The translations under genes were made by a program, and so were the position numbers. 64,000 bases of DNA, taken from positions 43,322,426 through 43,386,425 of the forward strand of contig NW_026262679.1 of assembly GCF_021869535.1 (NCBI RefSeq), in the 5' to 3' direction. Source of the DNA: Mytilus californianus. Its lineage: Eukaryota; Mollusca; Bivalvia; Mytilida; Mytilidae. Below are positions 10,986 through 22,543 of the stretch, in pieces (the first letter of the stretch is position 1; each line of letters begins with the position of its first letter). Under the pieces are notes generated by a model. It worked only from the letters and a program-made list of their open reading frames with translations, was not told where the DNA came from and did no database searches.

Positions 10986-12178
10986 CTAGTGATGGTAGGG
11001 ACTCATTCTATGTTTTTTCATTAATGGGGAAACTGTCCTTAACTTCTTTATCCAAAAACTATTTCGCTTCGCCTTTTCTGTGTGTACTGTAATAGGTCAT
11101 TGCGGCTGTTATTGATAGCACGCGTAAACCCTTTATCTATGTCCCATTAATTATAACCTCGTTTGGTAAAAAATCCGCGAAATAGTTCGGTTTGTTTTAA
11201 CATACCATACCGTCTTTACTAACCTCTCCCGTTTAATCCGTGCCAATTGGCAGATTATTGCCAAACATCTAAAATTATTCAAGATATTTCCCAAACCATC
11301 TGTATTAGCTTTTCGGAGACCAGCAAGTCTTATTTGTGAGAGCTAATGTCTCCTCTAATAAAAGCTCTTCAACTGCAGGATGGTGCAAGTCGTGTTGTAA
11401 CAGACGATGTCTGACTTGCCAACAAATACTGAACACTCAAACATTTACTTGCCACTCCACTGGGTCCGTATACACTATATATTGCAATGTAATCTGCAAA
11501 ACCCAGAATGTGGTATACCTTCTTAAGTGTCGATGTGGCATTCAGTATGTTGGCGAGACAGACCAGCCATTCAACAAACGCATGAATGGTCATCGAAGTG
11601 ACTACACCTGCAAGCCTGACCTCCCCGTAAGTCGTCATTTGAGATCATCTGGGCACGCCCAAGTTGATCTCCAAAACCTTTCTATCACTATTATAGACCA
11701 CAACGAGGGTTGGTCAAGGGCCGACAGACTTGCTCGGAAAAGTTTTTGGATAAGGAAGTTAAGGACAGTTTCCCCAGAGGGCATTCATGAAATAAAATAG
11801 TAGAATAAGTCCCTACCATCACTTGTTTCCAGTAACTTTGTCTTCAGTACAGGACTCTTACAGTTTTACCTCCTCCCAAACATCAATATTGAAAAAAAAT
11901 TACCAACGTATTGATTCTTGATAATTTGTATAACGATCAAGATTACTATTACAGTGTGAATACCACATGTCAAGATAAGAACCATTTGACATCTTACTGA
12001 TGAAGGATATTAGTTATCCGAAATATTTAATATTTGTTCATGTCAGATTGTATTTTTTTTTGTGATGTTGTACCCTTTTAGACTTGCCTATTATATATTA
12101 TATTAAGTAGTGTAGTGTATCATAATTATATGATCCATCGCCCCGTAAGATTTACCGTTGGCTATTATTCAGACAAAT
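10986..12178 (+). mobile_element. Penelope-like element fragment with GIY-YIG endonuclease
   Basis: Holds a coding remnant (11190-11800) followed by a 3' tail with 'TGATGAAGGATAT', 'ATCCGAAATATTTA', 'GATGTTGTACCCTTTTAGA' and 'CGCCCCGTAAGATTT', which recurs at 31551-31945. The left border 10986-11060 is an inverted copy of 11742-11824, the C-terminal coding end plus start of the tail. Penelope-like elements are known for partly tandem, partly inverted terminal repeats, so this layout fits. Confidence 0.85.
11190..11800 (+). pseudogene. PLE C-terminal RT thumb and GIY-YIG nuclease
   Basis: The reading starts with the end of the RT ('LSRLIRANWQII', 'LAFRRPASL') and shifts by one base near 11334-11336. 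It then gives a Cys-rich linker ('CCNRRCLTC') and a GIY-YIG nuclease: 'VVYLLKCRCGIQYVGET' (the second motif reads Q-Y-V-G), 'NKRMNGH', and 'VSRHLRSSGH'. In Penelope-like elements this nuclease nicks the target for reverse transcription. It ends at a stop after 'GIHEIK'. The frameshift and the absence of the RT core make it non-functional. Confidence 0.9.
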
Positions 12179-12361
12179 AAGTGTATAATTTGGATTCTGA
12201 TAAAATTTTTATACTGTGTTTCATTGTATATTTAATCGAAGATTAACTCATTATATAACAAAAATATGGCAATGCTTAAATTTGATTTCAAGATTACATA
12301 CTAGTACTTTCAATAAGAAATAAGATTTTATAACGACAGTCCTGATGTATATCTAATTGCT

Positions 12362-12858
12362 ACATGTGATCAATACTCACATTCCCGAGGTTACCTTCGA
12401 CACGTTTCCAGTGATTCGATACTTATATACCCGAGGTTACCTTCCACCCGATACCAGTGATTCGTACTCACATCCCATAGATTACCTTCGACTCGTTACA
12501 AGTGATTCGATACTCACATTTCCGAGGTTACCTTCCACCCGTTTTCAGTGATTTGATACTCACATTCCCGAGGTTATTTTCAACCTGTTACCAGTGATTC
12601 GATACTCACATTCCCAAAGTTACATTCCAGCCGTTACCAGTGATTCGATGCTCACAATTCCGAGGTTACCTTCCACTCGTTACCAATGATTCGATAACAA
12701 CATTCCTGAGGTTACTTTCAACATGTTCAACTCGTTACCAATCATTTGATACCCACATTCCTGAGATTACCTTCCACCTGTTACATGTATCAGTGATTCG
12801 ATACTCACATTTTCGAGCTTACCTCTCACCAGTTACCAATTATTCGATACTCACAGTC
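12362..12858. repeat. Minisatellite, unit about 46 bp
   Basis: About eleven units of a 'GTGATTCGATACTCACATTC' plus 'CGAGGTTACCTTCCACC' plus 'CGTTACCA' pattern. It lies in the intron downstream of oxidase exon 13703-13871. Open plus-strand frames over it are repeat artefacts. Confidence 0.9.
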
Positions 12859-13702
12859 CCGATTTTTATAGCGGTTTAGAATATGATTATCTCAAGAACA
12901 TGTAACGGACGCTTTATCCTATTCAATGTTTTACTGTTTTTGTTCAAATCGGTGTTCTCTATAGCTTATCATCGGTAGATTACTCCTTTGAATGACACAA
13001 AAATATTTCTTGAAGAAATTCCGACGACGGTTAAGATCGTAAACACTATTCCTCTTTCATATATATGAATAGAAGGAAATGATAGATATACATGTTGTAC
13101 GTCAACCAAAAAAAAAAATACACTCTTCCTTTACTACAGATTCGAATAGAAGTAAACGTACGGTATACGTCACTATAAAACACTATCGTTGGTCCGTGCG
13201 TCTTAGCGTCCGTCAGTCACAAATTGTGTTTGCTGTAAACTAGCGCAACGTAATTCAACTTTACAATTCCTGTACATATCTACAAAAATCGTTTCTCCCC
13301 CTGTATCTTTAAAACCCCTTGGAGTTTATGTATAATTATTCACCACTAAAAGAAGCGTACGTTGGTGAAATTTAGATTAACTCTGACACCTTTGTCCATA
13401 TACGTGGAATAATCATTGCATTTCAATTTATTTATTCAAACGAAGTGGGCTCTCTGTGATTGCTCCAATCATTATACTTTAGTTTTAATTACAGGTGTTA
13501 GATCTCTATGTGAAAATGATGAATATACATGGAATTGTTCAAAGTAAGTTGATCCTCTACTATAATGTCTTGATAAATTAACCAGGTAACTACAATATCA
13601 AAAGACACTAATTCTCAATCGAATGCAGCTATACTAGATTCGTTTGTCAAATATATACCATTAAACACCAAACATGCAACAACCTTCACCAGGTACGCTT
13701 AC
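12859..13702. other. Intron sequence, nothing recognised
   Basis: Unique-looking AT-rich sequence between the 46-bp minisatellite and the donor of exon 13703-13871; no motif-bearing frame was seen. Confidence 0.5.
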
Positions 13703-13871
13703 CTTGATCTTTCAGTTGAACCTTTACCAACTCTCGCCAATACTCTACCAGATGGTCTGTAATTCCATACAATTTCCTCTACAGCTATGAAATAACGACG
13801 TGTTCTCCTTATTATAGCTGGTGGTAGTACTCCTGGTCTGGGCATCACATTTACAAAAGCTGCCATCCCAT
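13703..13871 (-). CDS. Multicopper oxidase exon: end of domain 2, linker
   Basis: A 169-nt exon with acceptor AATAATAG (right of 13871) and donor AG|GTAAGC. The first two bases complete a His codon begun in exon 16444-16550 and lead into 'GMAAFVNVMPRPG', which supplies the Met of the C-x4-H-x4-M type-1 copper site. Then comes the classic start of the next cupredoxin pair, 'RRYFIAVEEIVWNYRPSG'. This is homologous to the block in the signal-peptide exon ('DYFITAEEQWWDYAPS'), so the gene shows the internal domain duplication expected of the ceruloplasmin family. It ends 2 nt into an Arg codon, completed by 4468. Confidence 0.93.
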
Positions 13872-14176
13872 CTATTATTTCAAATAATGTATAACTACTT
13901 CATTATTTCTATTATTAAATATCGTGATACTAAAATAGTATCTTATTAATGCAGTTAGAAAATACCCTGTAACCGTATGTCTGCTTTTTAATTTGACGTA
14001 TAAATACGCAAATCGATGTATCTCTATCATTTTACTTAAAACTATCGTATAACTGGTTTTGTTATACGGAAGAAGAATTGAAATAATGACTTGACAAACT
14101 TTTAGATAGCCAAAATTAAAACTCTAAAACTTTGCAATTATCTAAAATATGGTACGCACATTATTATCCAGCTCGA

Positions 14177-15790
14177 ATTTAAGATAAGATAAGATAAGAT
14201 AAGATATTTTATTTCCAATTATGGGCCCCAAAGGGCATAAACATTACAACATAATACAATACAAACAATGAGATAAAAAAAAAGTTTAACGAGAACTATT
14301 TAAGTTCTTAAAGAATACGTAGATAAAGAATCTATAGTATGTTTTTTTTAATACTAATGCATTTTATTGCAAGTGTGGTTGACATAGATAACAAACAAGC
14401 AGCCCAAAAAGAAAAAAGAAAAATAGATATCCCTATATTTATAGTACACAAAAAGTTGGATCAATTAAACATATAATAATTAGCCAAAAAGAAAGTAGAA
14501 ATTAAGCATGTCCATGACTCATCCTGTGTCAGCAGCAAATAGGAAAGTATTATGGTTTCCTAAAGGCAGCTGACACCAGGGGGCGATACCTTATGGGCCA
14601 TAGGCATGTAAAATGTGTGTAAATGTCTCTTTCCTACCTGTATCAAAAGCAAACAAGGAAGCATCATAGGTAACTTGAATGCAGTTGATACCAGGGGACG
14701 ATGCCTCAAGGATATAAGAGAACATTTGAATAAATAATATATTCTAACAATTATTTTTTTTTAATCGGCTAGTATGTTTGTGATATTCAGATGGATATAA
14801 TTTTCTATGTCCAATCAAATGTATATACACACATAGATTTCCTTTAACTAATCTTCACTAAGGAAGATGTTTGTATATAAAATTACATATTATTTTTAGT
14901 AACTCAACATTTTCTACACTAAATAACCAGATAATTTTGCTTTGACTGCTCATATGATTAAAATAAGAATTATATTTTGCAATACTAGCTAACATACAAT
15001 TTCTAGCACCACAAATTTGTTACAATCAAATAGAAAATGAGCCTCATCTTCGACAGTATTGGAAGAACATATATTACATATTCTGTTAATTCGGGGAATA
15101 CCCTGATATCTACCTAATTCTATTTGTAGTCTATGAGAAGATACACGTAATTTAGTCAAACTTCTTCTAAGTTCAAAATTCTTGATCAATGTTAGACATT
15201 TTTCAAAACCAAAATTTGTTTTATATAAATGGTAGGTTTTCAGTTTACTGTCTGAAAATTTATCTATTTGTTTTTTTCCAACAGCCAATAAACAATATTG
15301 ATAGCTTGGTTTGTATATATTTCTTAAATTTGTATAAGGATTCACAAAATGGAGCATTTATGGCATTTGTATAGTCAATACCAAGTATTTTAAAAATAAC
15401 ATTTATTGAACCATACCATGATGTTATATTCATGTGATGTAGTGTCTTTGATTGTGTATATGCCTTTTTTAATAGAGGAAAATTATTACCTAAATTCTCT
15501 AATCTATACCAGTACAATAACATTCCTTTTATAATATTAAAATATATTGGAAATCTTCCAAGTTCAGATAACACTGCAGTATTTGTTGTTTTCTTGTGTA
15601 CCCCAAGTATAAATTCAAAAAAAAATTATATGAAGTTTCTCACAGGGTAAACCTGAATATAATTTTTCAAAAGATATATCTTCCTCCTTACATTTAGAGG
15701 AAAGAGAATTAAACATCCCCCATATTTCGCTACCATATAATAAAATAGGTTTTACAATGTGGTTAAAGAATTTATAAACCTAACTATATT
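14177..15790 (-). mobile_element. L1-like LINE, 3' portion with (TATCT)n tail
   Basis: Minus-strand reading with frame breaks yields the C-terminal part of a LINE ORF2: 'KPILLYGSEIWG', 'LGVHKKTTNTAVLSELGRFP', 'LLYWYRLE', then 'LRVSSHRLQIELGRY' and a zinc knuckle 'RICNICSS' ... 'HFLFDC'. The element ends at the left in a 3' UTR with 'TTGGAAATAAAATA' followed by a TATCT pentamer run (14183-14204, read on the minus strand), a common LINE 3' microsatellite tail. Within the UTR, 14523-14590 and 14636-14706 are two diverged copies of one segment. It is a decayed copy. Confidence 0.85.
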
Positions 15791-16186
15791 TACCATGTTT
15801 ACAGATGGTTATAGGTTAGCTAAATGAATCCATATGAATTCAGTACTAAATTGTGCACTTCAAGAACATTTGGAATATGTGGTTTTAAACTGTTTTTAAT
15901 CATAACTCTTTATTTTAATCCTCCAATCGACCTTTCTACTATACTATTACATGTGCACAGATAACACGAAGCGATATACGTATACTAGACGTATATTGTC
16001 TCCTGGTATCCTGCTTCTGTTGCGAGCGAACGGTTATGTCAAATTACTGCTTATGTCATAGTTCAACTTGGGGTCCTTATTGCGGTCCGCGTTTAAGTCA
16101 TGTCGATTTCTTTCAAAAACAAATTCAACGATTGGGATGGGAAAAAACGTACAAATTTAATTGCAGGATAAAGACAATAACTTTTT
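15791..16186. other. Intron sequence, nothing recognised
   Basis: Between the LINE remnant and a foldback element; no exon or repeat family recognised. Confidence 0.45.
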
Positions 16187-16320
16187 AGGGTCTTTAAATA
16201 CCAGCTGACAGCCTGTATTTATACTCGGCTCGAAACAGGAGTAATAGCTCGCTGAAGCTCGCATTACACCTGTTTCGTAGCCTCGTACAAATACAGATGA
16301 TATTTAAAGACACTAAACAG
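16187..16320. mobile_element. Small foldback (MITE-like) element
   Basis: The two halves are inverted copies with mismatches: outer 'AGGGTCTTTAAATA' against 'TATTTAAAGACACT', inner 'CTCGAAACAGGAGTAATAGC' against 'GCATTACACCTGTTTCGTAG'. It lies 120 bp from the donor of exon 16444-16550. Confidence 0.75.
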
Positions 16321-16443
16321 TCATTGTCCTTGTATTCATTATTTTGTATTTAACTTTGTAATATATTAGATTTTGATATTTTATTACTGTAACAGAAACT
16401 GATGCGTTCTGTGTACATTCCGGAAAACGTAAGTATGACTCAC

Positions 16444-16550
16444 GATTAAAATGGTAGTTGACTTTACAAAATATCATCCATCTACCAGGATTTCTGACTG
16501 TCATGTAAAACCCTTCAAACCATGCTATACCAAATACAACAGCATGCGTT
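16444..16550 (-). CDS. Multicopper oxidase exon: domain 2 type-1 copper site
   Basis: A 107-nt exon with acceptor CTTTTTCAG and donor C|GTGAGT. It begins with the base that completes the Arg codon from exon 17578-17717 and reads 'THAVVFGIAWFEGFYMTV', 'RNPGRWMIFCKVNYHFN'. The Cys-x4-His of the type-1 (blue) copper centre is here; the matching Met lies in exon 13703-13871 and another His ('LHVFGV') in exon 17578-17717. All four ligands are therefore present, which implies domain 2 was under selection until recently. Confidence 0.92.
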
Positions 16551-16704
16551 CTGAAAAAGTAAGAAGATATAAGATAACAAAGCAAGCATAAGCCAATGAT
16601 GGACAGACACCACAATGACTCTAGGAAAAGAATCGAAGAAAGGAAGTTAGAACATTTCAAAGACGTAAAATAGTCAATAACGAACAATACCCCAGGGAAC
16701 ATTT

Positions 16705-17405
16705 AAGCGATGCCAACACATTGGAATTAGATAAGGTACCAAAGAAAGTCAAATGATCCCTAAGAGAACGTCCAGTAGTAATTACAACATATTGAAGTTA
16801 AGTACCACAAGCAGTCAAATGATACCTAAGGGATCGTCCATTGGAGATTCCAAAATATTAGAAGTAAATAAAATTCCACATAAAGTCAAAATGTAGCGTT
16901 ATTGAACGTCTTGTAACATTTCTGGCACAGTGGAAGTTAATAAAACTACAAAAAGCCAATTGATACACTTAGCGAACGTCTTGTTACAGGAATATGACAG
17001 TTGTTATATGCAGTCCGTTTCTGTGTATGTTGGCGTTTGCTTTTGTTGTAGTTAAGTGTTTCTGTTGTTCCGTTGTTTTCCTCTTATAGTTGATGTGCTT
17101 ACCTCAGTTTTAGTTTGTTATCCAGATTTGTTTTTTTTTAATCGAATTATGACTATTGGCCAGCGGTAAACTAATTTTGCCTTTACTTAACACACAATAA
17201 GTTTTCTTAATATATACATGTACTGACTCACAACTGCACCAAACAAGTATCAACATTAATTTCAGAATATCCACTATTTCATAAAAAGCATGAAACCGAA
17301 ATGAAAATATTAAATTATTAAAAGGTTTTAAAACCATTTTTCCTCTCGGTTGAGACATTTAACACTATAAAAGTCAAATGATACCCAAAAGGAACGTCCA
17401 GTAGA
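16705..17405. repeat. Degenerate tandem array interrupted by an insertion
   Basis: Four to five diverged copies (about 64 bp) of 'AGTCAAATGATACCTAAGGGAACGTCCAGTAG'-like sequence run from 16705 to about 16990; a further copy resumes at 17368-17405. The stretch between is foreign, including a family E tail at 16978-17190. Confidence 0.6.
16978..17190 (+). mobile_element. 3' tail of retroelement family E (tentative)
   Basis: 'AATATGACAGTTGTTATATG', then 'TTGTAGTTAAGTGTTTCTG', 'TTGTTCCGTTGTTTTCCTC', 'CCTCAGTTTTAGTTTGTTA', ending near 'CCAGCGGTAAACTAATTTTGCC'. A similar end occurs near 4513. No coding part. Confidence 0.5.
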
Positions 17406-17445
17406 TGAACAGTATTTGTTATTGAAATATAAACAAGTGTCTTCA

Positions 17446-18137
17446 AAATATGTCACGTTCTGAATCGTCCGAAACTTGTGAACCAATTAACATAATATGA
17501 AAAAGAAATATTCTCCATTTTGGAGCGGTATTTGTTCGCCTATCATTATATTAAAACTATATATAAAAGTAACATACCTTTTACGCTTAAATATAAATGA
17601 TTGTCCTTGTACACCAAAGACATGCAGTCCCAAATTTAATCCCATGGCATAAAATGCCACCTTCTCTCCGTCATATACAGGGAAGTCAGGCAAATTTCCA
17701 TAAATATACCCGTTTATCTAGAAATATTAAAAACAATTTAAAGAATCACAGATTATTAAAATAATCAATATTAAATCTAGTCTCTTACATCTTTTACATA
17801 TGTGATGTCATGATACGCAAGTCAATATATATATCTAGATTCTGATTTTTGAAACTGATCTCAAAACAATTATTTTTTCATTATTTAATAAAATATAATA
17901 ATGTTGACATTTAAAATATGTCACGTTCTGAATCGTACGAAACTTGTGAACCAATTAACATAATATGAAAAAGAAATATTCTCCATTTTGGAGCGATATT
18001 AAATCGAGTCTCTTACATCTTTTACATATGTGATGTCATGATACGCAAGTCAATATATATATCTAGATTCTGATTTATGAAACTGATCTCAAAACAATTA
18101 TTTTTTCATTATTTAATAAAATATAATAATGTTGACA
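17446..18137. repeat. Segmental duplication around an oxidase exon
   Basis: Block Y (17446-17531) recurs at 17914-18000 and block Z (17770-17911) recurs at 18000-18137, both nearly identical. In the second copy Y joins directly to Z, so the sequence corresponding to 17532-17769, which contains exon 17578-17717, is absent. A more diverged pair, 17170-17360 and 18170-18350, flanks the whole. This reads as a local tandem duplication in which one copy lost the exon. Confidence 0.85.
17578..17717 (-). CDS. Multicopper oxidase exon: middle of domain 2
   Basis: A 140-nt exon with acceptor ATTTCTAG (right of 17717) and donor AG|GTATGT. It reads 'INGYIYGNLPDFPVYDGEKV' then 'AFYAMGLNLGLHVFGVQGQS' and 'FIFKRK', matching the 'NGxxxGNLPGL...VxWYLxGMGxExDxHxxxFHGxS' pattern of the family; it provides one His ligand of the type-1 copper. 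It starts at phase 0, agreeing with the phase 0 end of exon 22876-23048, and ends 2 nt into an Arg codon. Confidence 0.93.
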
Positions 18138-18455
18138 ATGTGTTGTTTTCAACCGAGGCTTATATATCTCAAAGGCAATTCTTAACATAAACTTATTCCT
18201 CTTTATGTATACATGTACACCAAACAAGTATTAACATTAATCTCATAATGTTCTCTATTTGAATAATAGCATGCAACCGACATAAAATTATTAAATTATT
18301 AAAAGGTTTAACAAACCATTTTCCCCTAAGAGATGAGACATTTAAATGTTTGCGTTTGGGGATACAATTGACAATTGCAGTCGGCTCCGTCTATTTACGT
18401 TTAAAACATATATAAATTAACGGATCAAATGCATACTATCAACAAAATTTGTCTT

Positions 18456-18566
18456 ACTGTCCTTCTCCAGTAACCTTTGTGCTATTGTAATACCTATTGT
18501 GTGACCAGTATAAAAAATTGTCAATACAATTTGTCCATTTAAATTGTACAATAGGTGTTGTGAGAG
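18456..18566 (+). repeat. MITE-like repeat, copy 1
   Basis: About 110 bp, with internal inverted ends ('AATACCTATTGT' against 'ACAATAGGTGTT') and 'ATTGTCAATACAAT' in the middle. An inverted copy lies at 22544-22655. Confidence 0.75.
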
Positions 18567-18639
18567 CTTATTAACAGGTGATCATTTATCTACCTGTAGA
18601 TTTACCTGGTTGTTTTTTACCCCAACATTTTTTCTGCTC

Positions 18640-20221
18640 CTTGGCGGAGTTTTTCTGCTGAATTTCCATAACCCAAAGTAATGTTATAAATCTGATGTAA
18701 AAAAACAAATATCACAATTGAATAATTATAAAAAGATTAAGTGACAAAAGAACAGGTTTTTGACCTCTTTTCTTTAGTAATGCAACAAGAGACATATGTC
18801 AATATGTTCAGTTCCATAAATTTTATTACTTGGTTACTGGCTTAATATAAGTTAAAAAGCTTATTGTTTTTATATCTTTTTCATCAATACATATACCAGG
18901 TTTATAAAATCTATTTTGTTTTGATAGCATCATATTGATTTAGACAATCAAGAGAGTAAAACATCTTCCAAGATTATGACCTACTAAAAGGTAAAATTTA
19001 AATGACTGATAGCTAGCTTGCTTTCCTCATGTATCATAACCAATGTCCTGAATGGGCTATTCTTTTTTTGGTACGGGACATTTTACATTAAATACACAAT
19101 TTGGTCTTTCTAATAAAGATCTTTCTAAAAAAAAAACTCGGCCAATTGCAAGCTCGAGGTTGCAAGCACCTTCTATTTTAAGCCATTTCTTTTTGTGTCT
19201 CTAAACAGTCAAGATGGAAATTTCAATCAGTGAATTTAGTTTATAAAAAAGTAGATATAATGTTTGCTTCATGGTGATTTTTATGTGGGATTTATTTTCA
19301 TTTTTAGTTTCCGATTCCTGATATGGAATTAAAGTGTATAACGAAGGATTACATTTATTCCCTATTTGTGAAATGCGTTTTGTTTTGAATAGCCCACCTA
19401 ATTGTGAATAATTCTACCAGATGAATTATGTGTGGCTTGGTCTCTTCTAATGGGATATATTTTCATTTTATATTATGATTCCTAAAATGGAATAATAGTG
19501 ATGCTAATCTTATTTTATATTCAGGATCTACTTCAATAAGAATTACTGTAAAAAATTTATTTTCGATATATCAAAAAAATTACAAATGGATTAGTGAATA
19601 GAAATTTTAGTGCTTTATTCTTCATTATAAAAGTGGGATTTACCAGCAATTATTTATTTGTGATTGTTATTAAAATATTCTATGGAATTATTAAATCTAC
19701 ATTCCTCTCAAAGCAAATTTTAGAATAAAACGTTTAAAAAAGTATGAATAACATATGTGTGAAACATTGATAAGCAATGGATAGATATAAAAGGTTAAAC
19801 ATAACTATTTCAATCAATTTCTTATGGAGTATGTATCAGTGATTAAGTGTACAATGAAGAGACAAATGATGAATTTCAGAATGGATTTCATTCTTTTATA
19901 TTTTGTTTTATTAATTGAATAAAAGAAATAGATTAAAAATGATGCCTTTGTATCATTTCAATAAATATTTCTAATATGCCAACAACAAAAAAACGACACC
20001 AACCCACTTTAAAATTATGCAATTTGTTAGAATTATCTCCCATTGCAAATTTAAAAAAAGTACACAAGATGTGCTTTTCAATTCTTATACCTAATTATAT
20101 ATAAATAATGTGTTGCAAATATACATTTAAGGGAATGTGAGCAATCATATAATAGCTCCTTTATATATATTGAAAAATAAATAGAAAATAAACAAATGAC
20201 CTTTTTCAATAATGCAGTTCC
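18640..20221. other. Long AT-rich intron stretch, nothing recognised
   Basis: No exon, transposon protein or clear tandem repeat was found. Confidence 0.5.
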
Positions 20222-20929
20222 ACTAAAGTGAAAATATAGAACACTTCATAAACATCTAAACTTTGCCTGTATTTTTTAACCTATAATGAGTAAAGTCCTA
20301 AACTATGAGAACATATGTTCATTTAAACATACTTAACAAATACACACTGTGTAAATTGTAAATAAACTTGAAATTGTTATGCTGTGGCCAAACCGGTTCT
20401 TGGGGTGAACACTAAATTTTCAAAAAAATCTGAAGGCCTGCGAGACGACTTAATTTGCGTAAGATTGGTATGGACGAATACTGTTACATGTAATGCAGGG
20501 CAAGCTCATGTTGATTTGTCACATACATATGTTTTAATGGCATATTTGTCCAATTTCTGTATTGTACCTTCGATATTTGTTCACCTAGATACATGAAATT
20601 AACTGAAACTCGAAAATCAATACATTTTCTGAAAAATCAGCACGAGCTTGCCCTGCATTAGATATAACAGTATTCGTCCATACCAATCTTACGCAAATTA
20701 AGTCGTATCGCAGGCCTCTAGATTTTTTTGAAAATTTAGTGTTCACCCCAAGAACCGGTTTGGCCACAACATAACAATTTCAAGTTTATTTACAATTTAC
20801 ACAGTGTGTATATGTTAAGTATGTTTAAATGAACATATGTTCTCATAGTTTAGGACTTTACTCATTATAGGTTGAAAAATACAGGCAAAGTTTAGATGTT
20901 TATGAAGTGTCCAATATTTTGACTTTAGT
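20222..20929. repeat. Large inverted repeat, 292-bp arms, 124-bp loop
   Basis: Arms 20222-20513 and 20638-20929 are inverted copies at high identity. Both contain 'AACCGGTTCTTGGGGTGAAC' and 'CTTGCCCTGCATTA' or its variant. Because both arms carry the same open stretch, equivalent short frames appear on both strands; I do not regard them as genes. If transcribed with the gene it would fold into a long hairpin RNA. Confidence 0.92.
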
Positions 20930-21124
20930 CATCAGGACAGGATCATAATATTATGAGATTGATTTATTTAAAAATATTTTGCACAGTATTTAGGAAGATC
21001 TGTCATTTGTCTTTCCTGATTCAGAAATCGTCTCAGTGATTTCTTCAATAGTTGAATTTGAATGGTTTCATACTATAGGGAATGTTATTTAGTATATTTA
21101 TTTTTGTAGACCATCACCCAATTT

Positions 21125-21395
21125 TTGGAGCATTCAATATTGTGCCGTGGAGACACTTATTTTACTATTAGGACCATATATGGACCTATAGGACCATATA
21201 TGGAAATCGGATCACCCCCAGTTTTTGGTGGGGTTCGTGTTGCTTAGTCTTTAGTTTTCTATGTTGTGTCTTGTGTATTATTATTTGTCAGTTTGTCTTT
21301 TTAATTTTTAGCCAGGCGTTGTCAGTTTATTTTCAAAGTATGAGTTTGACTGTCCCTCTGGTATCTTTCCCCCTTTTCTATAGATTTGTTATAAA
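21125..21395 (+). mobile_element. 3' tail of retroelement family A
   Basis: Shares 'TTTTTGGTGGGGTTCGTGTT', 'AGTCTTTAGTTTTCTATGTT', 'GTTGTCAGTTTATTTTC' and 'GTATCTTTC' with the tails at 39560-39935 and (inverted) 36010-36300. Confidence 0.7.
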
Positions 21396-21599
21396 ACTAG
21401 GGAGATAATTGGTACTTTTTAAATATATCTTTTTATACAAAGAAGGTTAAAAGGTAACTTTCGGTGAATTACTAGGCTATTTTTTTGTATGACTTTTTTT
21501 TTTATAAATATAAAAATTGACGGTGTGAATGAATCAAATATTAGTTATATGCCCAATATTAATTATTTGTAGGTGAACTACTACTGGAAGTGTTTAACG

Positions 21600-22165
21600 A
21601 CCTTGACTGGCTGTTCAGTCCTCATACGGTCGACTCGGTGATCGAAGGCGTTTTGGTGAGCGTATAAATATTTTCTGCAGTCGGTCAGGAACAGGTGGAA
21701 TGCGCCATTTTGGTAGGCGGCCATCTTGGTTTTGGTGAGTTGTTTTGGTTTGGTTTGTTGACTATTTTGATGTTTTCTTGCAGTCTATACTTCACAACGG
21801 CTGCTTTCAGGGCCAGATTAGTCAGCTTGGCAGCCCGCTAACCACGATGACGGAGTACTGGTCGATGAGTCTCGGACGTAGTTATAATAATGACAGGAAG
21901 AATTATCAGGACCAAAGTCGTGAGACAGTGAAATGGTGGACCATTATTCAACAACACCTAGGATACAGCCCTCGGACGTCAGTCAGCATAACACTCCCCC
22001 AACCATAATGGGTTTTGGAGTGTATGCTGACGCTGGTATTTACGTAGAAAACAAACGTTTACTGTACAAGGTTGGATTGGTTTCTGTCATCGAAAGAAGT
22101 AAGTCGTTGATCCATCTATCAGTAAACCCTCATCGTAGATATAGGGTAAAGGAGAGCTGACCCAG
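21600..22165 (+). other. GC-richer coding-like remnant, not identified
   Basis: Base composition and codon-like structure differ from the AT-rich surroundings. Two overlapping frames are open (21745-22008 and 21933-22160). Readable pieces are 'SRETVKWWTIIQQHLGY' and 'GFGVYADAGIYVENKRLLYK'. The W-W pair followed by a 'GFGVYADA' block is vaguely like the RNase H region of tyrosine-recombinase (DIRS-type) retroelements, but the match is weak. It may be a frameshifted transposon fragment. Confidence 0.3.
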
Positions 22166-22543
22166 CACGTCCGTTCAGCTGTTATGACTGAGACGTGACT
22201 GTGATGTTGTAGGTAAATTTGGTTGTTGATACAATTTATGTCACAGTAACTTTGTAGGTAACAGGTGATTTAAATCATTAGAACATACTCACTCATTCTC
22301 GTCCAGTGGAAAATCAGTATTTTCCTTTCTATTTTTCATAGTACATGGCTTTCCATGCATTATAAAATGCTACACATGAATGACTTTTCATTGAAGATTA
22401 ATTATGAAAGTGAACTCTTAAAAAGTGTACTAACGAAATGTACAACCCCAAAGGGAAAAGATTAGAAGAAATACGCCTCGGGATTTAAATCCTCATAAAA
22501 CATGACCAAGTATATTCTAACCTACAATAATTCAATGATTGAC

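Noticed and set aside
20384..20767. Two near-identical small proteins starting MAKPVLGVNTKF on opposite strands
   Set aside because: They are mirror images produced by the inverted repeat; no family motif and no splice context.
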